Positions 17,079-25,415 of a DNA stretch of 49,459 bases are shown piece by piece. Below the pieces are notes generated by a model. That model saw nothing but the letters and a program-made list of their open reading frames with translations, did not search any database and had not been told where the DNA came from. The translations under genes and the position numbers were made by a program. The DNA lies in the NCBI GenBank assembly GCA_031422555.1, contig JANPLZ010000003.1, positions 1 through 49,459 on the forward strand, given 5' to 3'. Within the stretch, counting starts at the first letter, position 1, and the number at the start of each line of letters is the position of its first letter. Source of the stretch: JANNAT01 sp031422555 (GTDB lineage Bacteria > Pseudomonadota > Alphaproteobacteria > Rhodobacterales > Rhodobacteraceae).

Positions 17079-19040
17079 CTATCCCTTTTTGACCGCCTTC
17101 GCCAGCAAAGTCAGATTGCGCCGATTTTCCTGTTCTGTGCTGACCGGGAACATGAAGTATTTCGCTTTGTAATAGGCTTTTGCCGGCAAAAAGATGCCCT
17201 CTTGCGCAAACAGATCGATCAGGTCGTCAAGCGGGCAAGGCAGCTCGATCAGGATAAAACAGGTTTGGCTATCTATAAACTGTAGCCCCATTCCCTTTGC
17301 GTGGTCTTGAATCATCTTGCGTTGCACGCCGTTTGCATCAAGCACAAAGGCGCTGTGCGCGTGATCTTGCAACGCGGCAATCGCCGCGATTTCTGACAAA
17401 TGCGCGATGTTGAAAATCCGCTCGCCCCGGTTCAACAGGGCAATGTGTTCGGCCCGACCATACGCATAGCCCACCCGCATTGACGCCAAAGCATAGAACT
17501 TTGAAAACGTGCGCAGCCCAAAGATTGGCCGATCAGACAGGTCTATCACATCGCGTGCGGTAATCGCGTCGGGATCATTGCAATATTCGAAATAAGCCTC
17601 GTCCAGCAGAATTGGGATCTCTTTTGGAACAAGGGTCAGAAACTCTAGAAAAGCCGTGCGGCGTAGGATGACGCCTTCGGGGTTTGATGGGCTGATCAAA
17701 TAGATCAATCGGGTTGCGGGGCTGATTGCGGCGGCCACCGCCGTCAAATCATGCTGCAACCTGCCGTTTTCCAGCATCATCGGGACTTTGACCGATACCA
17801 GCGCGCGTTTGTCGCATAGCATCTGGAACCCAAACCAACCGGGCTTGCCGCCAATCACCTCATCGCCGCCTTGGGTGAATATCTCCAGCAACCGGTCCAG
17901 CACTTCCCAACTGCCGTTCCCGATTGCAAAACAGTCCGGGGAAAGCGCCATGTGATCTGACAGGGCAGCACGCAGGGGGGCATGGGTTTCATCAGGATAA
18001 ACCGCAAGAGGCCGGGCGTTCAGGTCAGCCAAAATAGCTGCCGCCACTGCGGGCGAGGCGCCAAACTGATTTTCGGCACGATCATAGATGCGAAAAGCGG
18101 GATCGGTGCGCGAAACACTTCGGCCGTTATGGGTGTAATGTGGGTAGGTAAACGCGCGCGAATGCGCCAAGGGGTTGGCCGTGCGAAGTTCTGCCTCTGG
18201 ATCCGCCAGCAAATGCCAACTTGCAAAACTGCGGCCCTGCACCAGCTCTTTGGGCGCACGCGCCAACGTTAAAAACGCGGGAACCACGGTTTCAGGATCG
18301 GGCAGCAGACTGGCTTTGGTTGCGCCAAAGGCGGCGGTCGTCATGGCTGTGCGCACGGATCCCAGACGTATTGACGCCACCGAGATGCCAGACCGATCAG
18401 CTTCGACAGCCAGTTGCCGGGTCAGGCCTTCCAGCGCGTATTTTGACACGGCATAGGCGGTCATCCCCGCAGTCGGGCGGTTCACAGCGCCAGACGATAC
18501 ATTGATAATCCGGCCAGATATACCGCGACTGCGCATCAGCTTTATCGCCGATTGGGCAGCCAGATGCGCGCCCACCAGATTGACCGCGATCACATCCGAC
18601 AATTCAGGTGCTGAGATATCCCAGGCAGCGCGGTCTAACGTGCCGGGGACGCCCGCATTATTGATCAGCAAATCCACGCCACCCCAGCAGGCGTCAATCT
18701 GTGCAAAGGCGCGGTCCATCGCGATAGGATCCGTGACGTTGGCCTGCAAACCAATCGCCAACGGCCCAAGCGTTTTGGCAACCGCTGCGGCTTCGGCGCC
18801 GTTGCGGGCAAGGATCGCCACACGCGCGCCTGCGTCTGTAAAACCTTTGGCAAGGGCCTGCCCAATGCCGCGCGTGCCACCGGTAATAACCACACGCATG
18901 CCGTTGACATCGACCGACGCGGGTGCGGGGGGCACCGATGCGGGTTTGGATTTCGCCTTCGAGCGCGCAAGAGCTTTGCCAGACAATTCCAGCCCCACGG
19001 CAAAAAGCCGAACAGCGCGACGGCGAAGTTTTCTAATCAT
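17079..19040 (-). CDS. Short-chain dehydrogenase fused to HisC-like aminotransferase
   Basis: A 653-residue two-domain protein. Residues about 48-290 are a complete short-chain dehydrogenase: cofactor loop TGGTRGIG (53-60), NNAG (127-130), catalytic Ser in NVSSG (about 182) and Y196-AVSK200. Residues about 310-653 are a fold-type I PLP aminotransferase of the HisC/class I-II group, with SPSNPEG, the Asp of LLDEAYFEY, the Schiff-base Lys514 in RTFSKFYALASMRVGYAYG and a STEQEN end. The HisC-type substrate Arg before that end is not conserved, so histidinol phosphate is an unlikely substrate. Oxidation of an alcohol followed by transamination would yield an amine. ATG 19040 was chosen over an upstream in-frame TTG; the basic N-terminus may be amphipathic. 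Its place in the polysaccharide locus suggests amino-sugar or side-chain synthesis, which is inference. Confidence 0.85.
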   Translation of the reverse strand: MIRKLRRRAVRLFAVGLELSGKALARSKAKSKPASVPPAPASVDVNGMRVVITGGTRGIGQALAKGFTDAGARVAILARNGAEAAAVAKTLGPLAIGLQANVTDPIAMDRAFAQIDACWGGVDLLINNAGVPGTLDRAAWDISAPELSDVIAVNLVGAHLAAQSAIKLMRSRGISGRIINVSSGAVNRPTAGMTAYAVSKYALEGLTRQLAVEADRSGISVASIRLGSVRTAMTTAAFGATKASLLPDPETVVPAFLTLARAPKELVQGRSFASWHLLADPEAELRTANPLAHSRAFTYPHYTHNGRSVSRTDPAFRIYDRAENQFGASPAVAAAILADLNARPLAVYPDETHAPLRAALSDHMALSPDCFAIGNGSWEVLDRLLEIFTQGGDEVIGGKPGWFGFQMLCDKRALVSVKVPMMLENGRLQHDLTAVAAAISPATRLIYLISPSNPEGVILRRTAFLEFLTLVPKEIPILLDEAYFEYCNDPDAITARDVIDLSDRPIFGLRTFSKFYALASMRVGYAYGRAEHIALLNRGERIFNIAHLSEIAAIAALQDHAHSAFVLDANGVQRKMIQDHAKGMGLQFIDSQTCFILIELPCPLDDLIDLFAQEGIFLPAKAYYKAKYFMFPVSTEQENRRNLTLLAKAVKKG

Positions 19041-19094
19041 GGCTGGCCCCAATTCAAATTTTTAAGTAAACTAAACAATATCAAGAGGTAAAAC

Positions 19095-20270
19095 TTACGT
19101 TGCTGTGTGTTTGGCAATCTCAGGGTTTGCTGGCTGCGAAAGCACCTGTTCGATTAAACCTGCGAAAACGCGAACGGATGCCTCGACGCCATACTGGCTG
19201 GCGCGCAGTTGTGCCGCCGATTGCGCAGCCAGATCAATTGGCCGGGACAGCATCGCCATCAATGCCGCGGCAAAGCCGGGCTGATCGTCGATCGCCACAA
19301 CCTTTGCATGGGCAAGGCCCGTCAAAAGCACACGCGGCCCAGCACAATCGGTCGCAACAATCGGTGCCCCCGCGGCCATCGCCTCGACCACCACATTGCC
19401 AAACCCTTCGCGCCGCGACGGCACTGCCACCGCAGAAGCACGGGCAAATTCCGCCATAAGTTTGTTTGTCAGGCCCGGCAAGGTAATCGTCTCACCCAAC
19501 CCTTGGGCATCAATAAGGGATTGAAGCCAAGCGCGCTTTGGCCCCTCGCCATAGATTTTCAGGCGCGCGTCCTTATGGCTTTGGGCGACGATACCAAAAG
19601 CGCCGATCAACAGATCAAAGCCCTTGTCCGCAATCAGCCGCCCCGCAGCCACCACCAACCCGGCCTGACGCGGAATGCGACCATCGCTAAAGTCTTTCCA
19701 GCCGGCTTCCAGAACAGGATTGGGGGCCACTGCATGGGTCATCGCGCCAAGTCCAAGCGTATGTTTCCAGTCTTGGGCAATGCTTTCCAACGGGGTGACC
19801 AACAAATCGGCACGCGGGTAAAGCGCATGCACCACCGCCCGGCGCAATTTCTGGGCTTTTGCCCCCGCCAGATAAGCAACCGCTGAGCTGTGTTCAGAAA
19901 TCATCAGGCGCGGTCGGGACTGGCGGCGCAAAAGGGCAAGCGCCATGATGCAGGAAAGATTGATCGCGTTCGTGCCCGAGTAAACCACATCAACCTTTTG
20001 CTGATTAAATTTGCGCGCCAAAAAGGGCGCAAGTAAGATGGCCCGCCGCCCTTGCGCATCCATCACCGGCACATCCGGCGCCAGCTGTTCCAGCAGCACG
20101 CCTTCCCGGCGGCGCAAAAAAAGGATCGGGCGATAGCGGCGGCGATCCAGCCCATTTGCAAGCCGCACCACAACATGTTCAATGCCCCCCATTTTAAGGT
20201 GTGGCAATACAAACGCTATGGTGACCCGCGATGCGTTGCACGGTTCAGATGATATGCCGGAAGGAAGCAT
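19095..20270 (-). CDS. Glycosyltransferase family 4
   Basis: A 391-residue GT-B retaining glycosyltransferase that transfers a sugar from a nucleotide-sugar to a lipid-linked or growing polymer at the cytoplasmic face. The N-terminal domain begins VTIAFVLPHLKMGGIEHVV, the GG loop typical of GT4. The donor domain has LVVAAGRLIADKGFDLLI, KIYGEGPKR, LPGLTNKL and the E-x7-E motif in SRREGFGNVVVEAMA. The ATG at 20270 was preferred to an upstream in-frame TTG and has AGG about 6 nt upstream. A TATAAT lies 33 nt upstream on the same strand. The gene is divergent from the secreted jelly-roll protein and 54 nt ahead of the dehydrogenase-aminotransferase gene. Confidence 0.88.
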   Translation of the reverse strand: MLPSGISSEPCNASRVTIAFVLPHLKMGGIEHVVVRLANGLDRRRYRPILFLRRREGVLLEQLAPDVPVMDAQGRRAILLAPFLARKFNQQKVDVVYSGTNAINLSCIMALALLRRQSRPRLMISEHSSAVAYLAGAKAQKLRRAVVHALYPRADLLVTPLESIAQDWKHTLGLGAMTHAVAPNPVLEAGWKDFSDGRIPRQAGLVVAAGRLIADKGFDLLIGAFGIVAQSHKDARLKIYGEGPKRAWLQSLIDAQGLGETITLPGLTNKLMAEFARASAVAVPSRREGFGNVVVEAMAAGAPIVATDCAGPRVLLTGLAHAKVVAIDDQPGFAAALMAMLSRPIDLAAQSAAQLRASQYGVEASVRVFAGLIEQVLSQPANPEIAKHTAT

Positions 20271-20302
20271 TAGACCTACCCCGCGCAACTGTGCTATTGT
20301 TT

Positions 20303-20308
20303 ATTATA
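20303..20308 (-). promoter_or_regulatory. Candidate -10 box for the GT4 gene
   Basis: A perfect TATAAT on the minus strand lies in the AT-rich 90-nt gap between the divergent GT4 gene and the secreted-protein gene. No good -35 is seen at the right distance, so activator dependence is possible. Confidence 0.3.
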
Positions 20309-20360
20309 AATTTCGAAAAATTTTGAATGATATAACCGTATAGTCAGGATTTTTCAGGTT

Positions 20361-21137
20361 ATGCCAAGCAATAAAATAATCCGGCTGTGTATCATCTTAT
20401 TTTTCGCGGCGATGCCGCATGCGGTGCAAGCCGATGCGCCGCGCTGCCCACCCGCGCAGCGCTTGTCTGACTTTGACGCCGGGGGCGGGCCGGCAAAAGG
20501 ATTTTCCGGCGACGTCAAACAACGTGGGTCGATCGACATGACTGTCGATCCTGAAAAGGCTGCGAATGGGGTTGTCACATTTCGGGCATCGAAAAAATCC
20601 GGCAAGCAGGTGGGCAAGGCACATCTGGTTTATCGCTTTGATCCGGTCGGGATTGGCAGCACGGTCACCATGGCCGCGCGGGTTTATTTTCCCTCGGCAA
20701 GCGCTGTGAACAGTGTGACTTTGATGGATCTTGAATGCGCAAACTGTGGTCTGGATACCAATCCGGGTGTGCGTTTGTATTTGCGCGACGGGCTGTTGCG
20801 GGTTGACCGCAGTAAAATCGGTATTCAGCCTGCATTTCTACCGATTGCCAATGTTCAGGTCACCAAGTCCGTTTGGCACCAGATAACCTGGGTGGTCAGA
20901 CTAGGAGACTCGGACACTGGCAGCGCTGCCGGCCTTGCGCAGGTCTATCTGGACGATGTGTTGGTGTTGGACGCTACCGGCATTACGGTATTGACGCAGG
21001 CGGCGGTTGATCGTGTTGGCGGTGGTGGGTTTCAAGTGCGGTCCTTGGTGGATCGGTTTCAGATTGGGCTGACGGCAAATTCAAACAAGTCTGAAACCAC
21101 CATGCTGGTGGATGATGTGTCGTTTTGCGTTCAATAA
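20361..21137 (+). CDS. Secreted jelly-roll protein, polysaccharide-lyase/LamG-like
   Basis: A 258-residue protein with a signal peptide (about residues 1-24, ending HAVQADA). The mature part is rich in beta strands. Features such as FDAGGGPAKGFSG, HLVYRFDPVGIGSTVTMAARVYF and the LDDVLVLDATG then VDDVSFCV end resemble concanavalin-like jelly rolls of the LamG or heparin-lyase-like group. Three cysteines of the central and terminal parts (CANC and a Cys near the C-terminus) may form disulfides. It could bind or cut the exported polymer in the periplasm or outside. I do not recognise a catalytic triad, so activity is uncertain. It is divergent from the GT4 gene and converges on the DegT-like gene with a 9-nt gap. 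Confidence 0.6.
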   Translation: MPSNKIIRLCIILFFAAMPHAVQADAPRCPPAQRLSDFDAGGGPAKGFSGDVKQRGSIDMTVDPEKAANGVVTFRASKKSGKQVGKAHLVYRFDPVGIGSTVTMAARVYFPSASAVNSVTLMDLECANCGLDTNPGVRLYLRDGLLRVDRSKIGIQPAFLPIANVQVTKSVWHQITWVVRLGDSDTGSAAGLAQVYLDDVLVLDATGITVLTQAAVDRVGGGGFQVRSLVDRFQIGLTANSNKSETTMLVDDVSFCVQ

Positions 21138-21146
21138 TCGGATCGC

Positions 21147-22229
21147 TCAGACGCAGGTTGCGCAAGCATTTGCGATGCGGGCAACCGCATCTTCGTTTAC
21201 CAGCCGATGAAGGGGCAACCGGATCACGTGGCGCTTTAAGGCTTGTTCGAATGGAAAATCGTGCAAGTCAAACGCCGGGTGAAACCTGCGCCAAAATCTG
21301 ACGGGTTCAATCCCTGCCTGAAACATCGCTTCAACCAGCTTTTCAGGCTGTTTCACCCATAACGGAAAATAAGCAGGGCATGCTTCGGCAGGCAGATGCG
21401 CTATCAGGGGGTGCAAATGCGGCAGATCAGGCACAGCCGCTTGCAGGGCGCGATAAGTGCTGCGACGCGACAGGGCCAGACCGCGATGGTCGGTCAGCCT
21501 TAAAATGGCTTTGCTGATCCTGCTGGCAGCTTGCGGATCATCAGGGGCCGTAAAACCGGCGTGGTTGTCCCAGGCATCGCGTGCCTGCTGATCCTGATCG
21601 GCCAACCCATCGTGAATCGCTTTGCGATTGTGGTTCATCAGCAGGGCTTTTAATGCCGGTAAAGATGCGCGCAAAGGCGGCGGCGCCAGCTTTGGCAAGG
21701 CACCCTTTGGCGGGTTTTTCAACCACAACGCACCACCGTCCGGCGTGGCGATGGACTTGACCAGACTGAACACCGCCATATCCGCCTGTTGTCCCAAGGG
21801 GGCACCTTGCAAGTCATTGGAATACAAGCTCAAAGCAAGATCTTCGATCAAGGGCACACCATGACGCATTGCGACAGGCCGCAGGGCTTGCAGGGGCTGT
21901 GCGCGGCCAAAATAGTCGATCACGTAAACAGCCGCCGCCTTGTGCTGACCAAGCAAGCGATCAATTCGATCCGGGTCCACCATCAGATCCCTATCAAGTC
22001 CGTAAAGCACGGGAATGGCCCCTGCCGCAAGAATGGCGTCAATCTCTGACCCGCAATGCCAGGCTGGCACCAGAATTCGGGCCTTGGGCGCCAAGCCCAA
22101 AGCGCGCAGGCCCAGCCAAATTGCCGTCCGGCCATTGCGGGTTAACAGGGTTTCGGCGCGATCAAACGGAAAGGGTGCCAAGACCGGCCAACCAAAAGGA
22201 CCAAGAGGGGGCTGTTTGGCGATAATCAC
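21147..22229 (-). CDS. DegT/DnrJ-like PLP aminotransferase
   Basis: A 360-residue PLP-dependent enzyme of the DegT/DnrJ/EryC1/StrS type, which usually makes amino-sugars on nucleotide-sugar precursors. Seen are VPAWHCGSEIDAILAAGAIP (PLP phosphate region), AVYVIDYFGRAQPLQAL, the PLP-ring Asp in LIEDLALSLYS and the predicted Schiff-base Lys in FSLVKSIATPDGGALW. The central region (about 190-230) is divergent from well-known sugar aminotransferases, so the substrate may not be a nucleotide-sugar. Its ATG overlaps the stop of the flippase gene in an ATGA, indicating coupled translation and a shared role in assembling the repeat unit. Confidence 0.72.
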   Translation of the reverse strand: MIIAKQPPLGPFGWPVLAPFPFDRAETLLTRNGRTAIWLGLRALGLAPKARILVPAWHCGSEIDAILAAGAIPVLYGLDRDLMVDPDRIDRLLGQHKAAAVYVIDYFGRAQPLQALRPVAMRHGVPLIEDLALSLYSNDLQGAPLGQQADMAVFSLVKSIATPDGGALWLKNPPKGALPKLAPPPLRASLPALKALLMNHNRKAIHDGLADQDQQARDAWDNHAGFTAPDDPQAASRISKAILRLTDHRGLALSRRSTYRALQAAVPDLPHLHPLIAHLPAEACPAYFPLWVKQPEKLVEAMFQAGIEPVRFWRRFHPAFDLHDFPFEQALKRHVIRLPLHRLVNEDAVARIANACATCV

Positions 22230-23815
22230 CGCGGTCCCCGGTTTCTCAAGATGCGTTCTGACAACTTGACAAAGCGTCGGCGGACGATGCCCACCTCTGG
22301 AAGGTGGAGCGCCGCAGCCAGCAGCAGATACACTAAAAGCCCCGCGGCCGCGGCCAGTGCAATGTCAACAGCCATCCAGATCCGGTGCTCGGATCCGTCG
22401 ATCATCCCCTTTCGCAGGGCCCACATCGTCGCCGCAGACCCAAAGGTTGCAAGGGCAAGGGCGATGAAGGGCTTGCTTTCCGACAGCTTGATCGGTGCCC
22501 CTATCCATAGGGTCAACGACGCGTAAGTGACAAACACCAGCACAATCATCCCTGCAAACGCGGCAATCGGCACGGCAATCACGCCCAGCGTTTCAATATA
22601 CGCAAGATCAATCGCAACCCGCACGGCCACGGCCAACACCGCCGAAACCAACACAATGCGAATATGGGGCAGCCGTGCATCCGCAAAAATTGCGGCCGAC
22701 AAGGTGCCCAAAAGTGCGTTAAGCGGCAAAATAGGACCAAGGATTGCGACGATTTGTTGTGTCCGGCGCGACGCTTCGGTGTCGAAAGACCCGTGTTCAA
22801 GCATAATTTGGACAATTTCGCGCGAAAACAGGATCAACCCGACCGAAAGCGGCAACACCATGAACAGGGTTGTGCGCAGCGACTGCCGCATAAGGCTGCG
22901 AAACCGTTCTGTCTCACCTGCCGCAAGCGCCGTCGCAAATTCGGTATAATAAACCATGACCACGCTTGAAGTCACCAGCCCCGGCGCAAGGTTTACCAGC
23001 CTTTGGCCAAACTCGAGGATCGCCACGCCACCCGGGCCTGTAAGCGACGCAAAACCCATATCAATCCAAGAGGCCCCAAGGACGTGAAACTGCGCAATCA
23101 GCATGGCAACGACACGTTTTCGGGTGAAAACGCTTCGGCTGGGTGCGCTTAGGACCGGCGACGACAGATTGACGATTGAAAAGGCGCGATGAATGGCGAT
23201 GGCAAAAATCGTGCCCATCGCCAAAGTGCCCATCACCGCGGCCCAAGACAGCACCTCAAGGCCAAAGCCCAGCGGAACCAGAAACAACGCCATCACAATC
23301 AGCAAACGCGGCACAAGTCGCGCCGCAACGGGCAATGAGAAAACATGGATCGCATTCAGCGCCGCGCCAGTCAGACCTGTGACGGCCGTGATGGGCAGGG
23401 TCAAAAGCATGATGCGCAGATAGTAGACGCCTGCGGTCGTCTGATCGGCGTTGAAACCCGGAGCAAAAATGGCCATCAGATTTTGTGCATAGATGAATGC
23501 AAGGCAGGTCATCACAGCGCTGACACCAAAGACAATGACGCGTTGGCGGTTCAAAACGCGCTTCATGGCGGGCAAACCTTGCTGGCGCAACAGTTCCACC
23601 ATGGGAGGAACCTGCAACATTTGAAACGCCCGCTCGACTGCGACACTGATGTTCAAGATGATTCGGCGCGCCAAAAAGAAAGCATCCGTTGCTGCCGACG
23701 CCCCAAAAAGATTGGCAACACCGACGGCAACCACCACGCCAAGGGCTGTTCCAATTGCCTTAAGAATGGTGACGAATAGTATCGAAACCGATGTTTTTTT
23801 TGACGAATTTTGCAT
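22226..23815 (-). CDS. MurJ/Wzx-type lipid-linked oligosaccharide flippase
   Basis: A 529-residue polytopic membrane protein with about 13-14 hydrophobic segments. It belongs to the MviN/MurJ branch of the MOP exporter superfamily, as shown by GASAATDAFFLARRI near residue 38, then LQVPPMVELLRQQG and FAPGFNADQT. Members flip undecaprenyl-linked glycans from cytoplasm to periplasm. In a Wzy-containing polysaccharide locus it most likely serves as the Wzx flippase for the repeat unit rather than as the peptidoglycan flippase. The ATG is at 23815. It precedes the DegT-like gene with a 4-nt overlap, and is divergent from the initiating sugar transferase gene across an AT-rich regulatory region. 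Confidence 0.85.
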   Translation of the reverse strand: MQNSSKKTSVSILFVTILKAIGTALGVVVAVGVANLFGASAATDAFFLARRIILNISVAVERAFQMLQVPPMVELLRQQGLPAMKRVLNRQRVIVFGVSAVMTCLAFIYAQNLMAIFAPGFNADQTTAGVYYLRIMLLTLPITAVTGLTGAALNAIHVFSLPVAARLVPRLLIVMALFLVPLGFGLEVLSWAAVMGTLAMGTIFAIAIHRAFSIVNLSSPVLSAPSRSVFTRKRVVAMLIAQFHVLGASWIDMGFASLTGPGGVAILEFGQRLVNLAPGLVTSSVVMVYYTEFATALAAGETERFRSLMRQSLRTTLFMVLPLSVGLILFSREIVQIMLEHGSFDTEASRRTQQIVAILGPILPLNALLGTLSAAIFADARLPHIRIVLVSAVLAVAVRVAIDLAYIETLGVIAVPIAAFAGMIVLVFVTYASLTLWIGAPIKLSESKPFIALALATFGSAATMWALRKGMIDGSEHRIWMAVDIALAAAAGLLVYLLLAAALHLPEVGIVRRRFVKLSERILRNRGPR

Positions 23816-24005
23816 AAATGATCACTCAGGAACCTGGGACTATAAGAAAGAGGTTGGGCAGAATTCAAAGAAAACTGATCAAAAAACAGGATGACAGCAA
23901 TGTGTTTTGGCGTATCATGGACATGCTGGTTTAGATAACAAATCTTTTTACGCCTGGGCAATTTTGAAAAAATCACTGATTCTAAAACAAATCACTTATT
24001 TTATT

Positions 24006-24033
24006 TGAACAAACATTGAACATAAACTGAACA
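24006..24033 (+). repeat. Three TGAACA direct repeats at 11-bp spacing
   Basis: TGAACA occurs at 24006-24011, 24017-24022 and 24028-24033. The period is exactly 11 bp, about one helical turn, so the three copies face the same side of the DNA. This is the form expected for cooperative binding of a regulator upstream of the -35 region. Confidence 0.6.
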
Positions 24034-24046
24034 AAATATATACAGA

Positions 24047-24069
24047 TCAACAAAAAATTGATTTGTTGA
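24047..24069. promoter_or_regulatory. 23-bp palindromic operator candidate
   Basis: TCAACAAA (24047-24054) and TTTGTTGA (24062-24069) are perfect 8-bp inverted arms with a 7-nt spacer. The right arm overlaps a TTGACT -35-like box (24066-24071). A weak TAAGGT follows after 16 nt. The position suits a repressor or a class II activator of the plus-strand operon. Confidence 0.5.
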
Positions 24070-24169
24070 CTCTTTATCACATCATCCTAAGGTAGAAGCA
24101 GCATTTAGGCCGACATGCATTGCGGTTGCCGTTGTACGAAATTAGTCGTCGAGGAGTGCTATATTAACA

Positions 24170-24211
24170 ATGGTTGGATTTAGCGACTTTCGTCGCCCTA
24201 TTGCTTTGTGA
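24170..24211 (+). CDS. Possible 13-residue leader peptide
   Basis: ATG at 24170 opens a 13-codon frame (MVGFSDFRRPIAL) ending in TGA, with GAGGAG 13 nt upstream. It overlaps the GCGAC-tttc-GTCGC hairpin and ends 23 nt before the sugar-transferase start. The wide spacing to the ribosome site makes translation doubtful. If used, it could couple leader translation to expression of the operon. Confidence 0.2.
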   Translation: MVGFSDFRRPIAL

Positions 24212-24234
24212 TTTTTAACTGATTGGAGCGTGTT

Positions 24235-25359
24235 ATGCCAAACCTTGTTTACAAAAATCCAATTGAACATTTGACCGAACCTTTTACAGGATTGCCTTTC
24301 AAATCACGGTTGCATCTGGTCCCTGATGTTTCGCAGCATGTCAAACCGCGGGGGCTTTTGTCCGGCGCTGAATTGAAGTCTGGTTACCTTCCCCGGAATG
24401 AAAAGCTTGACCGGATTCTAAATCAATCGGCAGCAGCATTGTTTTTGCTTTTGACCGCGCCGATATTTTTGGTTGTCGCTTCTTTGCAAAAACTGTCCTC
24501 GCCCGGCCCAATATTTTACAAAGGCCCACGATTTGGAAAAGACAAAAAAGTGTTTGAAATCTATAAATTTCGAACCTTGCTGGGCAGTGCGAAGAGGCTG
24601 ACAAGTGCCCAGACCTTGCCACGTCGAAACCTGTCGGAGACCAAACTTGGCCCCTATTTGCGGGCTTCACGCTTGGATGAATTGCCGCAGCTTTTGAATA
24701 TTTTGCGCGGCGAAATGGTATTTTTCGGGCCACGCCCAATTCGCCCCGAGATGGAGCGGGTTTATGCGTCTGAGGTGCCGCGCTATGAGGAACGCTTTGC
24801 GGTCAAACCGGGTCTTGTGGGTTTGTCGCAGGCCATCATGACCCATGAGACCCCAAAAGCGGCGCGCGCCAGATTCAACGGAATGTGCTGCCGGACCCAT
24901 GTCAATTATGCGTGGATGGCAGGGTTCGTCTTTTACGTGGGCCTGTGCGTGTTGGTAAAATCCGCGCGGGTGGTGGTGCAAGCCATTCGGGATACCGCGT
25001 CGCCAACCGGAGGGCACAAATGGTTGCGGTCAGGGTTCAGCAAGCCGCCAAAAAGCCGCGTCGAAATGACGGTCAATGGTCAATCCTATATCGGCGCTCT
25101 GTGCGGAGTGTCAGACGAGGTGTTGCAGTTCGTTTCAACCGTGCCGTTTCCGCAAGGCAAAAATGATTTGTTTTTGATCCGCGAACGTCGCCGCGGCCGT
25201 ATCGCGCGGGTTCAGGTTGATGCGTTCCTGATGACGGTGACACCCGTTGGATTGGGTCAGTCTGGCTACGCACAATACGCGACTTACGTCAGCCAATCGC
25301 CTTTGGGCGTCTACATGATCGAGCGGTATTTCCTAAGATCGGCAGTCGTTCCCTCTTAA
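24235..25359 (+). CDS. Undecaprenyl-phosphate sugar-1-phosphate transferase (ExoY/WbaP-like) with C-terminal extension
   Basis: A 374-residue initiating glycosyltransferase of the bacterial sugar transferase family, which loads the first sugar-phosphate on undecaprenyl phosphate. One membrane segment (about 66-86, ALFLLLTAPIFLVVASL) precedes the catalytic domain with GPRFGKDKKVFEIYKFRTL, the RASRLDELPQLLNILRGEM block (from residue 143), FFGPRPIRPE and KPGLVGLSQ. The usual family would end near residue 245. Here about 110 extra residues (262-374), predicted mostly beta, follow a basic linker. The ATG at 24235 has GGAG 8 nt upstream and is preferred over an in-frame TTG 12 nt earlier. It is the first gene of the plus-strand assembly operon. 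Confidence 0.88.
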   Translation: MPNLVYKNPIEHLTEPFTGLPFKSRLHLVPDVSQHVKPRGLLSGAELKSGYLPRNEKLDRILNQSAAALFLLLTAPIFLVVASLQKLSSPGPIFYKGPRFGKDKKVFEIYKFRTLLGSAKRLTSAQTLPRRNLSETKLGPYLRASRLDELPQLLNILRGEMVFFGPRPIRPEMERVYASEVPRYEERFAVKPGLVGLSQAIMTHETPKAARARFNGMCCRTHVNYAWMAGFVFYVGLCVLVKSARVVVQAIRDTASPTGGHKWLRSGFSKPPKSRVEMTVNGQSYIGALCGVSDEVLQFVSTVPFPQGKNDLFLIRERRRGRIARVQVDAFLMTVTPVGLGQSGYAQYATYVSQSPLGVYMIERYFLRSAVVPS

Positions 25360-25415
25360 CTTTCAATGGACGATTTGGCGCAAGCGGTTCATTGGCAACA
25401 AGAGTGGGCAATAAT

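Larger units (their letters stand above)
23816..24234. promoter_or_regulatory. AT-rich divergent control region of the polysaccharide operons
   Basis: A 419-nt gap between the flippase (minus) and initiating transferase (plus) genes, much more AT-rich than its surroundings. It contains three phased TGAACA repeats, a 23-bp palindrome overlapping a TTGACT -35-like element, a short reading frame with its own purine-rich site, and a GCGAC-tttc-GTCGC hairpin (24183-24196). This is the likely main control point of the locus. Confidence 0.55.
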
